From the NCBI GenBank assembly GCA_035354435.1, contig DAOQAY010000013.1:1-31288 (forward strand): a stretch of 31,288 nucleotides of DNA. Reading direction: 5' to 3'. This document shows, piece by piece, positions 25,087-31,288 of the stretch. The DNA comes from JAKLDO01 sp035354435. GTDB lineage: Bacteria; UBP6; UBA1177. Positions within the stretch are counted from its first letter, which is position 1. Each line of letters opens with the position of its first letter. The position numbers and the translations under genes were made by a program. The notes under the pieces are model-generated. The model was not told the DNA's origin. It ran no database searches and saw nothing but the letters and a program-made list of their open reading frames with translations.

Positions 25087-25888
25087 TAAAAAGACCTTCT
25101 TCAAAAGTACCGCTGAATATTTTTTCCGGTGTTCCGCTTACAGTTATCGTTCCGCTTCTTTCAATTTTGTATTTTGCTTCTCCTCCCGGGAAAAACACTG
25201 TCCAAAGTCCGTCATACACTATTCCTTTCAGTTTCAGAGCATGTATTACCGCCGCTCCGCCTGTTCCGCATCCGAGAGTGAATCCGGCACCTCTTTCACG
25301 AACCACGATAAAAACGCTTTTGTTCTTCACATTCAGGTCGGTGACAACTTCAACATTCATTTCTATGCCTGAACTGTTGTTGCGCTGAAAATGGTTTGCT
25401 ATTGCATAAACTTTATCAGGACTGCACTCGGTCTGAGTAAAAACGACATGATGGGGATTTCCCATTGATATGGAAACTGTCTGGAGTTTCACTCCGGCAA
25501 ACTCATCATCTTTTAGATCTTTCATCACTTCGGGAAGTCCGAGATCTGCTTCTACCGATATTTCAGCTCCTTCATTTTTTTCCCATTTCACAGCAAGAAC
25601 GCCTCTGCCGGTCTCAATGTTCAGCGGATTTTTTGAAAAACCGCAGTCATTTATAAGATACACAGCAAAACAGCGCAGTCCGTTGCCGCACATTTCAGCC
25701 GCAGATCCGTCTGAATTGATTATTTTCATCCCTGCATCGGCTTTCGGAGTCTGGTAGTGGACAAGAACGCCGTCAGCACCTATCCCGTAATGCCTGTCAC
25801 AGAGAATCTGAGCATTTTCAGGAGTGACACCGGCATGATCTGTTATGATAAAATCGTTCCCGACGGCCTGATATTTAACGAACTTCAT
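25079..25888 (-). CDS. dapF: Diaminopimelate epimerase
   Basis: A 269-residue PLP-independent racemase. Cys67 in SAAEMCGNGLRCFA and Cys207 in GCGTGGAAV are the two active-site thiols. GNDF at 10-13 and GNPHHV are also family signatures. It converts LL- to meso-diaminopimelate in the cytoplasm for lysine and for DAP-type peptidoglycan. The start ATG lies inside the end of the gtrA-like gene (14-base overlap), and its own end overlaps the next gene, so it is embedded in a coupled operon. Length and motifs are complete. Confidence 0.96.
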   Translation of the reverse strand: MKFVKYQAVGNDFIITDHAGVTPENAQILCDRHYGIGADGVLVHYQTPKADAGMKIINSDGSAAEMCGNGLRCFAVYLINDCGFSKNPLNIETGRGVLAVKWEKNEGAEISVEADLGLPEVMKDLKDDEFAGVKLQTVSISMGNPHHVVFTQTECSPDKVYAIANHFQRNNSSGIEMNVEVVTDLNVKNKSVFIVVRERGAGFTLGCGTGGAAVIHALKLKGIVYDGLWTVFFPGGEAKYKIERSGTITVSGTPEKIFSGTFEEGLFNG

Positions 25889-26330
25889 CTTTTTTGAACC
25901 TGAAAACTAAGAATTTAGACCCGAAGAAATTGACTATCGTACCGGCAATTATTCCGCAGAAATTTGCAATATCCGGGAACAGCCATTTAGTACTTCCGAA
26001 ATATTCAAGAACTTCCTTATACACAAGATATCTCGGTGCAAGGGCAAAAAGACTCACAAGAAAAAATTTCAGGAACAGGTCTGTCGAGATCTTTTTTGTA
26101 TCGGTCTCTTTCTTGAAAGTCCACATGTGATTTATAACATAGTTCTGAGCAACAGCGGCCGTATATCCGAAAACAGGGATTATAAACAGGATTATTTTGG
26201 ATTCTTCGGCATGAAGAACCTTTTTCATAATGTGAAAAACCGCGACATCGGTTATCAGTCCAAGTCCGCCTGTTATGCAGAACTTGACGAATTCGATCTT
26301 CATCAATTTACCCAGGAAATCTTTCATCAC
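25875..26330 (-). CDS. GtrA-family membrane protein
   Basis: 151 residues with four hydrophobic segments and the typical order of GtrA proteins: EFVKFCITGGLGLITDVAVF in the first helix, YVINHMWTFKK after the second, and NFFGSKFLVFRFKK at the end. GtrA-like proteins are thought to flip undecaprenyl-phosphate-linked sugars for GT-C glycosyltransferases or otherwise act in surface glycan synthesis. A GT-C enzyme is present about 4 kb away (20327-22468), which could be a partner. Start and stop overlap the neighbouring genes, and the ATG has a purine-rich upstream region. Confidence 0.88.
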   Translation of the reverse strand: MMKDFLGKLMKIEFVKFCITGGLGLITDVAVFHIMKKVLHAEESKIILFIIPVFGYTAAVAQNYVINHMWTFKKETDTKKISTDLFLKFFLVSLFALAPRYLVYKEVLEYFGSTKWLFPDIANFCGIIAGTIVNFFGSKFLVFRFKKDEVR

Positions 26331-27229
26331 ATCTCCACTCTGTTGCGCCCGTTATTTTTTGCTTCGTAAAGTTTTTTATCAGCGGCATCTATCAATGCTG
26401 CAGGTGATGTATAGCTATGATTATATTCCGCAAGTCCGGCACTGATTGTAATTTTTATTGTGTGCTGGTTGATATAAATTTCATTCTGTGAAACCGCAAG
26501 TCGTATCCTTTCGGTCGTAAGAAGTGCTCCGTTGATAGGTGTTTCCGGTAGAATAACTGTGAACTCCTCGCCGCCGTATCTTGCAATAAAATCTACGCTT
26601 CTGAAGTATTTGCCGAACAGTTTCGACAGATTTGTCAGCACAGCATCACCTGCAAGATGCCCGTAAGTATCATTGACATTTTTAAAATGATCTATGTCAA
26701 ACATTACAAGAGAAAGACTGTGTCCGTATCTTTTGCACCTTGAAAATTCGCTTTCGAGTTTATCATCAAAAGATTTTCTATTGTAAAGTCCGGTAAGGCC
26801 GTCTTTGATTGAGAACTGATAAAGCTGATCATAATATTCAGCTTCCATGTCCTGACTCGAAATGAACTTAAAGATCGTATTACCGATCTTGATCCTGTCA
26901 CCATTTTCAAGCCGCTGGATGCCGCTTATTTCGTCTTCATTGACATAAGTCCTGTTCGTGCTTCCCAGATCTTCAGCATAAAAAACCTTGTCTATTTTGA
27001 ATATTTTCATGTGATTTCTTGAAACACTGGGGTCGTTTACAATTATATTGCAGTCATCACCTCTTCCAATGACAATCGAATCATCGTCAATATCACGCCT
27101 TTTACCCATGTTGGCACCATAGATCTCAAGCAGTATGAACCTGTCACCGCTGAAATCAAGGTCTGTTCTCTTGGTAAGATCGATGATCTGTGTGGATTTT
27201 TGTGTTTCCTCGTTTCTTTTACCGGCCAT
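26327..27229 (-). CDS. FHA-domain diguanylate cyclase (FHA-GGDEF)
   Basis: 300 residues. The FHA domain spans about 31-122 with IGRG, SRNH and STNRTYVN, the phosphothreonine-binding loops. A GGDEF domain follows, with metal/GTP residues in MFDIDHFKNVNDTYGH (about 176-191) and the active loop GGEEF at 219-223. RSVD at 210-213, five residues before GGEEF, fits the product-inhibition I-site RxxD. It should therefore make cyclic di-GMP from GTP under control of a phosphorylated partner, with feedback inhibition. No membrane segment is seen. It begins two bases after the prmA stop and overlaps the gtrA-like gene, so its output is tied to the same transcript as dapF. Confidence 0.93.
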   Translation of the reverse strand: MAGKRNEETQKSTQIIDLTKRTDLDFSGDRFILLEIYGANMGKRRDIDDDSIVIGRGDDCNIIVNDPSVSRNHMKIFKIDKVFYAEDLGSTNRTYVNEDEISGIQRLENGDRIKIGNTIFKFISSQDMEAEYYDQLYQFSIKDGLTGLYNRKSFDDKLESEFSRCKRYGHSLSLVMFDIDHFKNVNDTYGHLAGDAVLTNLSKLFGKYFRSVDFIARYGGEEFTVILPETPINGALLTTERIRLAVSQNEIYINQHTIKITISAGLAEYNHSYTSPAALIDAADKKLYEAKNNGRNRVEM

Positions 27230-27230
27230 G

Positions 27231-28004
27231 TTATCTCCTTTTTAGAAGAAATCCGTTCCATTCATTATCTTTAACTTTTTTTATCAGCTCAAAGTCATCA
27301 AGTTCCATTTTTTTCAAAAAAGTATCAGATTCAGAGTCAAGAACACCGGAGAGTACAAGCCATTTGGAAGAGAGTCTTTTCAAGTCGTCACTTAAAAAAT
27401 AAAGGACTGATGATATTATATTTGCAACAACCGCATCATACGGCCTTTCATGTTTAAAAAGTGGTTTATCTGAAAGAGTCACATTGCATACCAGATCATT
27501 AAGCACAACATTCTCGAAAGCATTTTCCAGAGCGTCTTTATCGTTGTCTATCCCTTCGACAGTGAGTTCCGGTCTGAGCTTTGCGGCTGCTATGGCAAGA
27601 ATTCCGGAACCGGTACCGACATCTATAAGCGACTTCACGGAATCATCGGTTTTCAGAACTTCTTCAATGAGTGTTGCGGCAATCCTCGTCGTTTCGTGAT
27701 GTCCAGTGCCGAAACCTCTTGCCGGATTGATTATAAGGTTCCCCGATTTTTCATCCCACGGCGGAACAACGGTAAAAGACCCCATTTTTACAGGAACAAA
27801 ATATTCTTTCCATTTCTCGATCCAGTCGCCATCGTTTACCACCGACAGATCAAGCCCTTTTAGCAGTTTCTTCATTGCATCGTTCTTTTCAAAATAAAGA
27901 ACCTGCACTTTTTCCTTTTCCATGCATCCGAGAAAACCCTCGATCTGATAGAACCGCTCAATTGAATAATCTTTCGGGACTATTACCTGATACCACTCTT
28001 TCAC
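27231..28004 (-). CDS. prmA: Ribosomal protein L11 methyltransferase
   Basis: A 257-residue SAM-dependent methyltransferase. GFGTGHHETT at 97-106 is the PrmA-specific motif and DVGTGSGILA at 128-137 is SAM motif I. ANIIS further on matches the catalytic-side motif. The N-terminal about 80 residues correspond to the L11-recognition domain, shortened relative to E. coli PrmA (about 290 residues). I choose GTG 28004 (MKEWYQVIVP) because GAGG at 28014-28011 is six bases upstream of it; the TTG two codons earlier directly abuts that SD. First gene of the dapF operon. Confidence 0.9.
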   Translation of the reverse strand: MKEWYQVIVPKDYSIERFYQIEGFLGCMEKEKVQVLYFEKNDAMKKLLKGLDLSVVNDGDWIEKWKEYFVPVKMGSFTVVPPWDEKSGNLIINPARGFGTGHHETTRIAATLIEEVLKTDDSVKSLIDVGTGSGILAIAAAKLRPELTVEGIDNDKDALENAFENVVLNDLVCNVTLSDKPLFKHERPYDAVVANIISSVLYFLSDDLKRLSSKWLVLSGVLDSESDTFLKKMELDDFELIKKVKDNEWNGFLLKRR

Positions 28005-28030
28005 TGCCAACCTCAGTGTTAAATTATGTC

Positions 28031-28059
28031 ATGATAATGATATTGAGCAAAAAATGCAA
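28031..28059 (-). promoter_or_regulatory. Possible promoter of the prmA-dapF operon
   Basis: On the minus strand TTGCAT (28059-28054) and TATCAT (28036-28031) are 17 bases apart. The leader would be about 20 bases, long enough to include the SD GAGG. Confidence 0.45.
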
Positions 28060-28076
28060 AAATAACAGAACAATAT

Positions 28077-28104
28077 TTGCCCAAAATGTTTATTCAGTTA
28101 CAAT
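28077..28104 (+). promoter_or_regulatory. Possible promoter of the rRNA-methyltransferase-like gene
   Basis: TTGCCC (28077-28082) and TACAAT (28099-28104) are 16 bases apart. Predicted transcription near 28111 would exclude the earlier in-frame starts and leave about 26 bases before TTG 28137. Confidence 0.45.
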
Positions 28105-28136
28105 TCAGACGGTTGTTTACAAATTTGGAGAATACT

Positions 28137-29006
28137 TTGGCAAGAAAACTTGATTACGAGTTCCTTGATTGCGGTGGTGGAAGAAAACTTGAACGGTTCG
28201 GGGAAGTAATTATCGACAGACCTGCACTGGGCGCTTTTTTGCAGAAAAAACACGATCCTGAAAAATGGCACGAAAAGAACGGAATATTTTTCAAGAATAA
28301 AGACCGGCCGAACGCATGGTTCTCTTCTGATAATTCCCTCCGTGATGAGTGGAAAATAAGCATTGACGATATCAAAGTGATCCTGAAACCGACTCCGACG
28401 GGTCAGGTCGGGATGTTCCCTGAGCAGATCGAAAACTGGCGTGAACTGAAAAAGAACATCAAACATGCCAGATGCGATCTCAAAATCCTCAATGTTTTTG
28501 CTTACACAGGCATTGCCACCCTTTTTGCATCAAGCGCATCAAGTGAGGAGCACAAAGTTGAAGTCACTCATGTCGATGCGGCAAAAAGTTCTGTAAACTG
28601 GGCAAAAGCAAATGCCGAAGCGAGCAAACTCGACAAAAATCAGATCAGATGGATAGTTGATGATGCTGTTTCGTTTATGGAAAAAGAGATAAGAAGAGGC
28701 AGCAAATATGACGGAATTATCCTCGATCCGCCAGCTTTCGGCAGATCAAAAACTGGAAAAACATGGTCATTGAAAAAAGATATGCCCTATCTTTTTGATC
28801 TCATTTCAGGACTCATGTCGGAAGATCCGCTTTTTGTACTTATTTCGTGCCACGACACTGAAGTCACATCTGACAATCTCGCAAAAGAACTCAGCACAAT
28901 GAAATTTGCCGCAACCGGCATCATAAAATCAGGCGATCTCACCTTGAAAGCCGAAAACGGCGCAACCCTCGATTCAGGCGTTTATGCCCACTGGATGAAG
29001 AAATAA
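28137..29006 (+). CDS. Class I SAM-dependent (RlmI-like) methyltransferase
   Basis: A 289-residue methyltransferase. The start region LDCGGGRKLERFGEVIIDRP is typical of the rRNA large-subunit methyltransferase group related to RlmI/RlmK. SAM motif I is NVFAYTGIATLFA near residue 120, and motif IV is LDPPAFGRSK near 197. It probably methylates rRNA cytosine or guanine, but the exact base cannot be read. I chose TTG 28137 because SD GGAG (28127-28130) is six bases upstream and the predicted transcript begins after the earlier in-frame codons at 28077 and 28086. The final 43 bases of the gene, through the stop, are part of a 45-base direct repeat found again at 30151. Confidence 0.85.
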   Translation: MARKLDYEFLDCGGGRKLERFGEVIIDRPALGAFLQKKHDPEKWHEKNGIFFKNKDRPNAWFSSDNSLRDEWKISIDDIKVILKPTPTGQVGMFPEQIENWRELKKNIKHARCDLKILNVFAYTGIATLFASSASSEEHKVEVTHVDAAKSSVNWAKANAEASKLDKNQIRWIVDDAVSFMEKEIRRGSKYDGIILDPPAFGRSKTGKTWSLKKDMPYLFDLISGLMSEDPLFVLISCHDTEVTSDNLAKELSTMKFAATGIIKSGDLTLKAENGATLDSGVYAHWMKK

Positions 29007-29008
29007 CA
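28964..29008 (+). repeat. 45-bp direct repeat, copy 1 (3' end of methyltransferase gene)
   Basis: Bases 28964-29008 are identical to 30151-30195, beginning aaccctcgattcagg and ending gaagaaataaca. This copy covers the last 14 codons, the stop TAA and two following bases of the methyltransferase gene, so it is the functional original or a regenerated 3' end. Confidence 0.97.
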
Positions 29009-29037
29009 ATAAAAAAGCTTACGACGATTTTGACATA

Positions 29038-29061
29038 ATAAAGAAAAAAAATCGCAATCGA
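29038..29061 (-). terminator. Weak candidate terminator after the Rpn gene
   Basis: On the minus strand, just after the Rpn stop, a small hairpin (ATCG, loop ATTG, CGAT) is followed at once by a run of eight T. The four-base-pair stem is short, so termination strength is doubtful. Confidence 0.3.
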
Positions 29062-29072
29062 TGGGGAAGGTA

Positions 29073-29999
29073 TCAGTTGATTTTCAATGATTTCTGAATT
29101 TCAAGAACTTTTTCGATCGGAAGCCCGGTCAACTGAATAACAGTTTGAAGATCAAACCCTTTTGAAAGTGCAACTTTGCAAGTTTCTACAGCTTTCTGGA
29201 AAGCACCTTTTTCAATTCCTGTCTGGATTCCCTTCTGTAATATCTGATTTCCAAGTGACGGCATAATTTCCTCCGCTTCTTCACCAAGTTCGGCTTTCAT
29301 TATATTCACAAGTTCTTTTTCTTCAACCTGATTCGTAAAATAGATGTATCTGATTAAAACAATTAGGCTTTCATATTCTTTTACAAGTCCGCTTTTTTTA
29401 AAATACCGGAAGATTGTTTCCAGTTTTTCAGGATTCATTCTGCCATTGTCCTTTAAAAGTGACAGCACGCTCATAAGATATGCATTCTTTCCAAAATGAT
29501 CTTCAACCGTCAAATCAAAATCCTTGGTGTCAAAAAGAATGTATTCGAAATTGAGTGCATATTTTTTCAGATATTCCGGGATGTTAATGGATTCTGAAAA
29601 GCTCTTGGGAACTTTCCATTTTCCACGACCGTGATAAAAGACAACCGGGATGATCGTCCTGAATTTTCGTTTTGTATTGTTATCTTCTTCAAACATCAAA
29701 TATTGATATTTCAGCAACTGCCAGAGAATTTTTTCATCTATGTAGGATTTGTGCTCAAACAAAAGATAGAGATCAAAATCCCTTTTTCTATCATGAGCTT
29801 TCAGTTTTATCACCAGATCGGAAAGATGACTTGAAAGAGAATCTTCAACAAAACTTGTGGGTTCAACATAGGCAGAATCGGCATCAATATTTTCAACAAT
29901 TTCCGGCGGTAAAGCTCCTGAAATAAAGTCTTTCACATTGATGATGTTTGAAAAAGTCTTTACAAACAGATTGTTGTGGAAATTCCTGACCTCTTTCAT
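29073..29999 (-). CDS. Rpn-family PD-(D/E)XK nuclease / recombination-promoting protein
   Basis: 308 residues of the Rpn (PF04754-like, transposase_31-type) family. The N-terminus FHNNLFVKTFSNIINVKDFI corresponds to the family's opening. The PD-(D/E)XK nuclease core shows Asp61 in SDLV, and Glu82 and Lys84 in LLFEHKSY (E-x-K). The last about 60 residues (KGIQTGIEKGAFQKAVE, then TGLPIEKVLEIQ) are the usual helical tail. Rpn proteins are known to cut DNA and stimulate RecA-independent recombination; some act in phage defence. ATG 29999 has SD AGGAG six bases upstream, and an 11-codon upstream extension is unlikely. Promoter and gene together lie between two perfect 45-base repeats. It converges on the methyltransferase gene. 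Confidence 0.88.
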   Translation of the reverse strand: MKEVRNFHNNLFVKTFSNIINVKDFISGALPPEIVENIDADSAYVEPTSFVEDSLSSHLSDLVIKLKAHDRKRDFDLYLLFEHKSYIDEKILWQLLKYQYLMFEEDNNTKRKFRTIIPVVFYHGRGKWKVPKSFSESINIPEYLKKYALNFEYILFDTKDFDLTVEDHFGKNAYLMSVLSLLKDNGRMNPEKLETIFRYFKKSGLVKEYESLIVLIRYIYFTNQVEEKELVNIMKAELGEEAEEIMPSLGNQILQKGIQTGIEKGAFQKAVETCKVALSKGFDLQTVIQLTGLPIEKVLEIQKSLKIN

Positions 30000-30042
30000 T
30001 GGTTGCTCCTGAAATTTTAAAAACAAAATCAAATGTCTTTAA

Positions 30043-30069
30043 ATTATAACAACTGAAATGAAATGTCAA
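30043..30069 (-). promoter_or_regulatory. Promoter of the Rpn gene
   Basis: On the minus strand consensus TTGACA (30069-30064) and consensus TATAAT (30048-30043) are separated by 15 bases, slightly short. The leader would be about 36 bases. Confidence 0.6.
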
Positions 30070-30081
30070 ACTTATGTTTGA
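30066..30081. promoter_or_regulatory. Palindrome overlapping the Rpn -35 box, possible operator
   Basis: TCAAAC, four bases, then GTTTGA form a perfect 6-bp inverted repeat that overlaps the TTGACA box. A repressor bound here would block the Rpn promoter. The regulator is unknown. Confidence 0.3.
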
Positions 30082-30150
30082 TTTTATTGATCGACTGCTG
30101 AAAACCTGTTTATCTCATTCTAAAACAAACTTTCCAAGATCGGCTGAGAA

Positions 30151-30195
30151 AACCCTCGATTCAGGCGTTTATGCCCACTGGATGAAGAAATAACA
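30151..30195 (+). repeat. 45-bp direct repeat, copy 2 (orphan methyltransferase 3' end)
   Basis: Identical to 28964-29008 but without the rest of the methyltransferase gene upstream. The flanking bases diverge sharply on both sides (C versus A before it, A versus G after it). It lies in the intergenic region between the Rpn and ORF6N genes. Confidence 0.97.
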
Positions 30196-30233
30196 GGATT
30201 TTTGCAACAAACAACTCGCTTACATCCATTTTC

Positions 30234-30262
30234 TTGAAATCCTAACAGTGATTCGATATATT
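30234..30262 (+). promoter_or_regulatory. Promoter of the ORF6N gene
   Basis: TTGAAA (30234-30239) and TATATT (30257-30262) are 17 bases apart. The leader to ATG 30295 would be about 26 bases and contains SD AGGAG. Confidence 0.6.
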
Positions 30263-30294
30263 ATTTCCGTTGTTTTGAATTCAGGAGTCTAAAA

Positions 30295-31173
30295 ATGAAG
30301 GAAAAAATGGGCGGAAATGAACTGATTCAAATTGATGAAATTCAAAGCAGAATATACACTGTTAGAGGTCTGCAAGTTATGCTGGATGTGGATCTTGCAA
30401 ATTTTTATGGGGTTGAAACAAGAATCATCAATCAGGCTGTTAAAAGAAACGAGGAGCGATTTCCAAATTCATTTAAATTTACCCTTTCTAATCAAGAGGT
30501 TGCAAACTTGAAATCACAATTTGTGATCTCAAGTTGGGGAGGAAGAAGAACAAATCCGACTGCATTCACAGAAACTGGAGTTGCAATGCTTTCTGTTGTT
30601 TTAAGAAGCAGCACGGCAGTTAGGATAAGTGTAATAATCATGGAAGCTTTTGTTAAAATGCGTCATTTCATCGCTTCTAATGCCCAGATATTCCAAAGAC
30701 TTGAGTCTCTTGAGATCAGGCAGACTGAAACTGATGATAAAATCGAAAAAGTTCTCACAGCGCTTGAGAATAATCAACTTCAGCCAAAGCAGGGCGTGTT
30801 TTTTAACAGTCAGATATTTGATGCTCACACATTTGTCTGCGATCTTATCCGTTCGGCAGAAAAATCAATCGTTCTCATTGACAATTTCGTTGATGATACC
30901 GTTCTTTCGCTTTTTTCTAAACGAAAACAGGGTGTTACTCTCAAAATCCTGACGAAAAATGTGACAAAACAGCTTCGACTTGACATAGAAAAGTTCAACG
31001 AACAGTTTCCACCAGCCGAAATTCAGGAATTCGATCAATCCCATGACAGATTCATGATAATTGACGATTCAACAGTTTATCACATCGGTGCATCACTCAA
31101 AGACCTCGGCAAAAAATGGTTTGGATTTTCCAAAATGGAACTTAAAGCGACAGAAATGCTTTCAAGAATTTAG
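30295..31173 (+). CDS. ORF6N-domain protein with PLD-like C-terminus
   Basis: 292 residues. The N-terminal about 110 residues (YTVRGLQVMLDVDLANFYG, then NEERFPNSFKFTL) are the ORF6N DNA-binding domain known from phage antirepressor-like and accessory proteins. A coiled-coil-like stretch near 125-160 follows. The C-terminal 120 residues (SIVLIDNFVDDTVLSLFSKR, then SHDRFMIIDD and HIGASLKDLGKKWFGF) look like a phospholipase-D superfamily half. The usual HxK(x4)D is here HxR(x4)D, so catalytic activity is uncertain. ATG 30295 has AGGAG at 30283-30287. Function is unknown; such genes are common in mobile or defence-rich regions. Confidence 0.87.
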   Translation: MKEKMGGNELIQIDEIQSRIYTVRGLQVMLDVDLANFYGVETRIINQAVKRNEERFPNSFKFTLSNQEVANLKSQFVISSWGGRRTNPTAFTETGVAMLSVVLRSSTAVRISVIIMEAFVKMRHFIASNAQIFQRLESLEIRQTETDDKIEKVLTALENNQLQPKQGVFFNSQIFDAHTFVCDLIRSAEKSIVLIDNFVDDTVLSLFSKRKQGVTLKILTKNVTKQLRLDIEKFNEQFPPAEIQEFDQSHDRFMIIDDSTVYHIGASLKDLGKKWFGFSKMELKATEMLSRI

Positions 31174-31288
31174 TGTTTTCTTGCGTTGTTTGTGAATGGA
31201 AAAAATCATAATAGTCCGGCATGATGAAAAATCACACCTTCGAAAATGGATTTTGACCTTATTGTTGTGGGGTCGCTTGCGACAAAAT
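31174..31288. other. Window-end non-coding stretch
   Basis: 115 bases with no gene that I can support. The only structure seen is a short perfect inverted repeat GTCGC-TT-GCGAC at 31272-31283; its two-base loop and lack of a T-run argue against a terminator. Confidence 0.4.

Noticed and set aside
28077..28136. Longer N-terminus for the methyltransferase
   Set aside because: The likely transcript starts near 28111, and TTG 28137 has an ideally spaced GGAG and a family-like N-terminus.
29015..29055. CGATTTT...AAAATCG inverted repeat as terminator for the methyltransferase gene
   Set aside because: The arms are AT-rich and 16 bases apart, with no following T-run on the plus strand.
31272..31283. 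GTCGC-TT-GCGAC hairpin as a terminator or element end
   Set aside because: The two-base loop is too short, there is no T-run, and the sequence beyond the window cannot be inspected.

Overview
The window reads as a bacterial chromosome segment of low-to-moderate GC content. Genes are densely packed, have clear Shine-Dalgarno sites, and are often joined by ATGA-type stop/start overlaps. A diaminopimelate epimerase, a Wzx/Wzy-type polysaccharide locus and a lipobox lipoprotein suggest a Gram-negative cell. The lipoprotein carries an aspartate-rich linker followed by cysteine-rich modules, which loosely recalls deltaproteobacterial/Myxococcota-like or related uncultured lineages. I cannot assign a phylum from sequence alone.

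Layout. (1) 1-3018, minus: the first 1006 codons of a large exported FG-GAP/VCBS-type repeat protein, cut by the left edge. (2) 3207-9179, plus: a tightly coupled operon of a fused two-domain oxidoreductase, a heparinase II/III-like protein, a WbuB-like glycosyltransferase and a UDP-GlcNAc 2-epimerase. (3) 9180-18472, minus: a convergent operon read from the right: Asp-rich lipoprotein, Wzx flippase, GT-A glycosyltransferase, Wzy/WaaL-like protein, two GT-B glycosyltransferases, then a WbpG-HisH-HisF sugar amidotransferase module. The two operons meet back to back at a palindromic TGATCA that supplies both stop codons. Together they look like most of a heteropolysaccharide locus (O-antigen, capsule or exopolysaccharide), probably including an acetamidino-type sugar. 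No initiating phosphoglycosyltransferase or export/length-control genes are in the window.

(4) 18548-22468, minus: an ABC-2 transporter (ATPase plus permease) and a GT-C membrane glycosyltransferase. (5) 22584-23935, plus: an AEC-family permease and a small unknown membrane protein. (6) 23932-28004, minus: a compact run prmA, FHA-GGDEF, gtrA-like, dapF, unknown helical protein. (7) 28137-29006, plus: an rRNA-methyltransferase-like gene. (8) 29007-31288: an accessory tail with an Rpn-family PD-(D/E)XK nuclease and an ORF6N/PLD-like protein. The Rpn gene with its own promoter lies between two perfect 45-bp direct repeats, one being the 3' end of the methyltransferase gene. This looks like the footprint of a recombination or insertion event and is the most unusual structure here.

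No gene-free stretch exceeds 300 bases. The longest is 30000-30294, which holds the Rpn promoter, the second repeat copy and the ORF6N promoter. I saw no tRNA, rRNA, CRISPR array or insertion sequence with recognisable ends. Promoter calls come from reading hexamers and spacers by eye.
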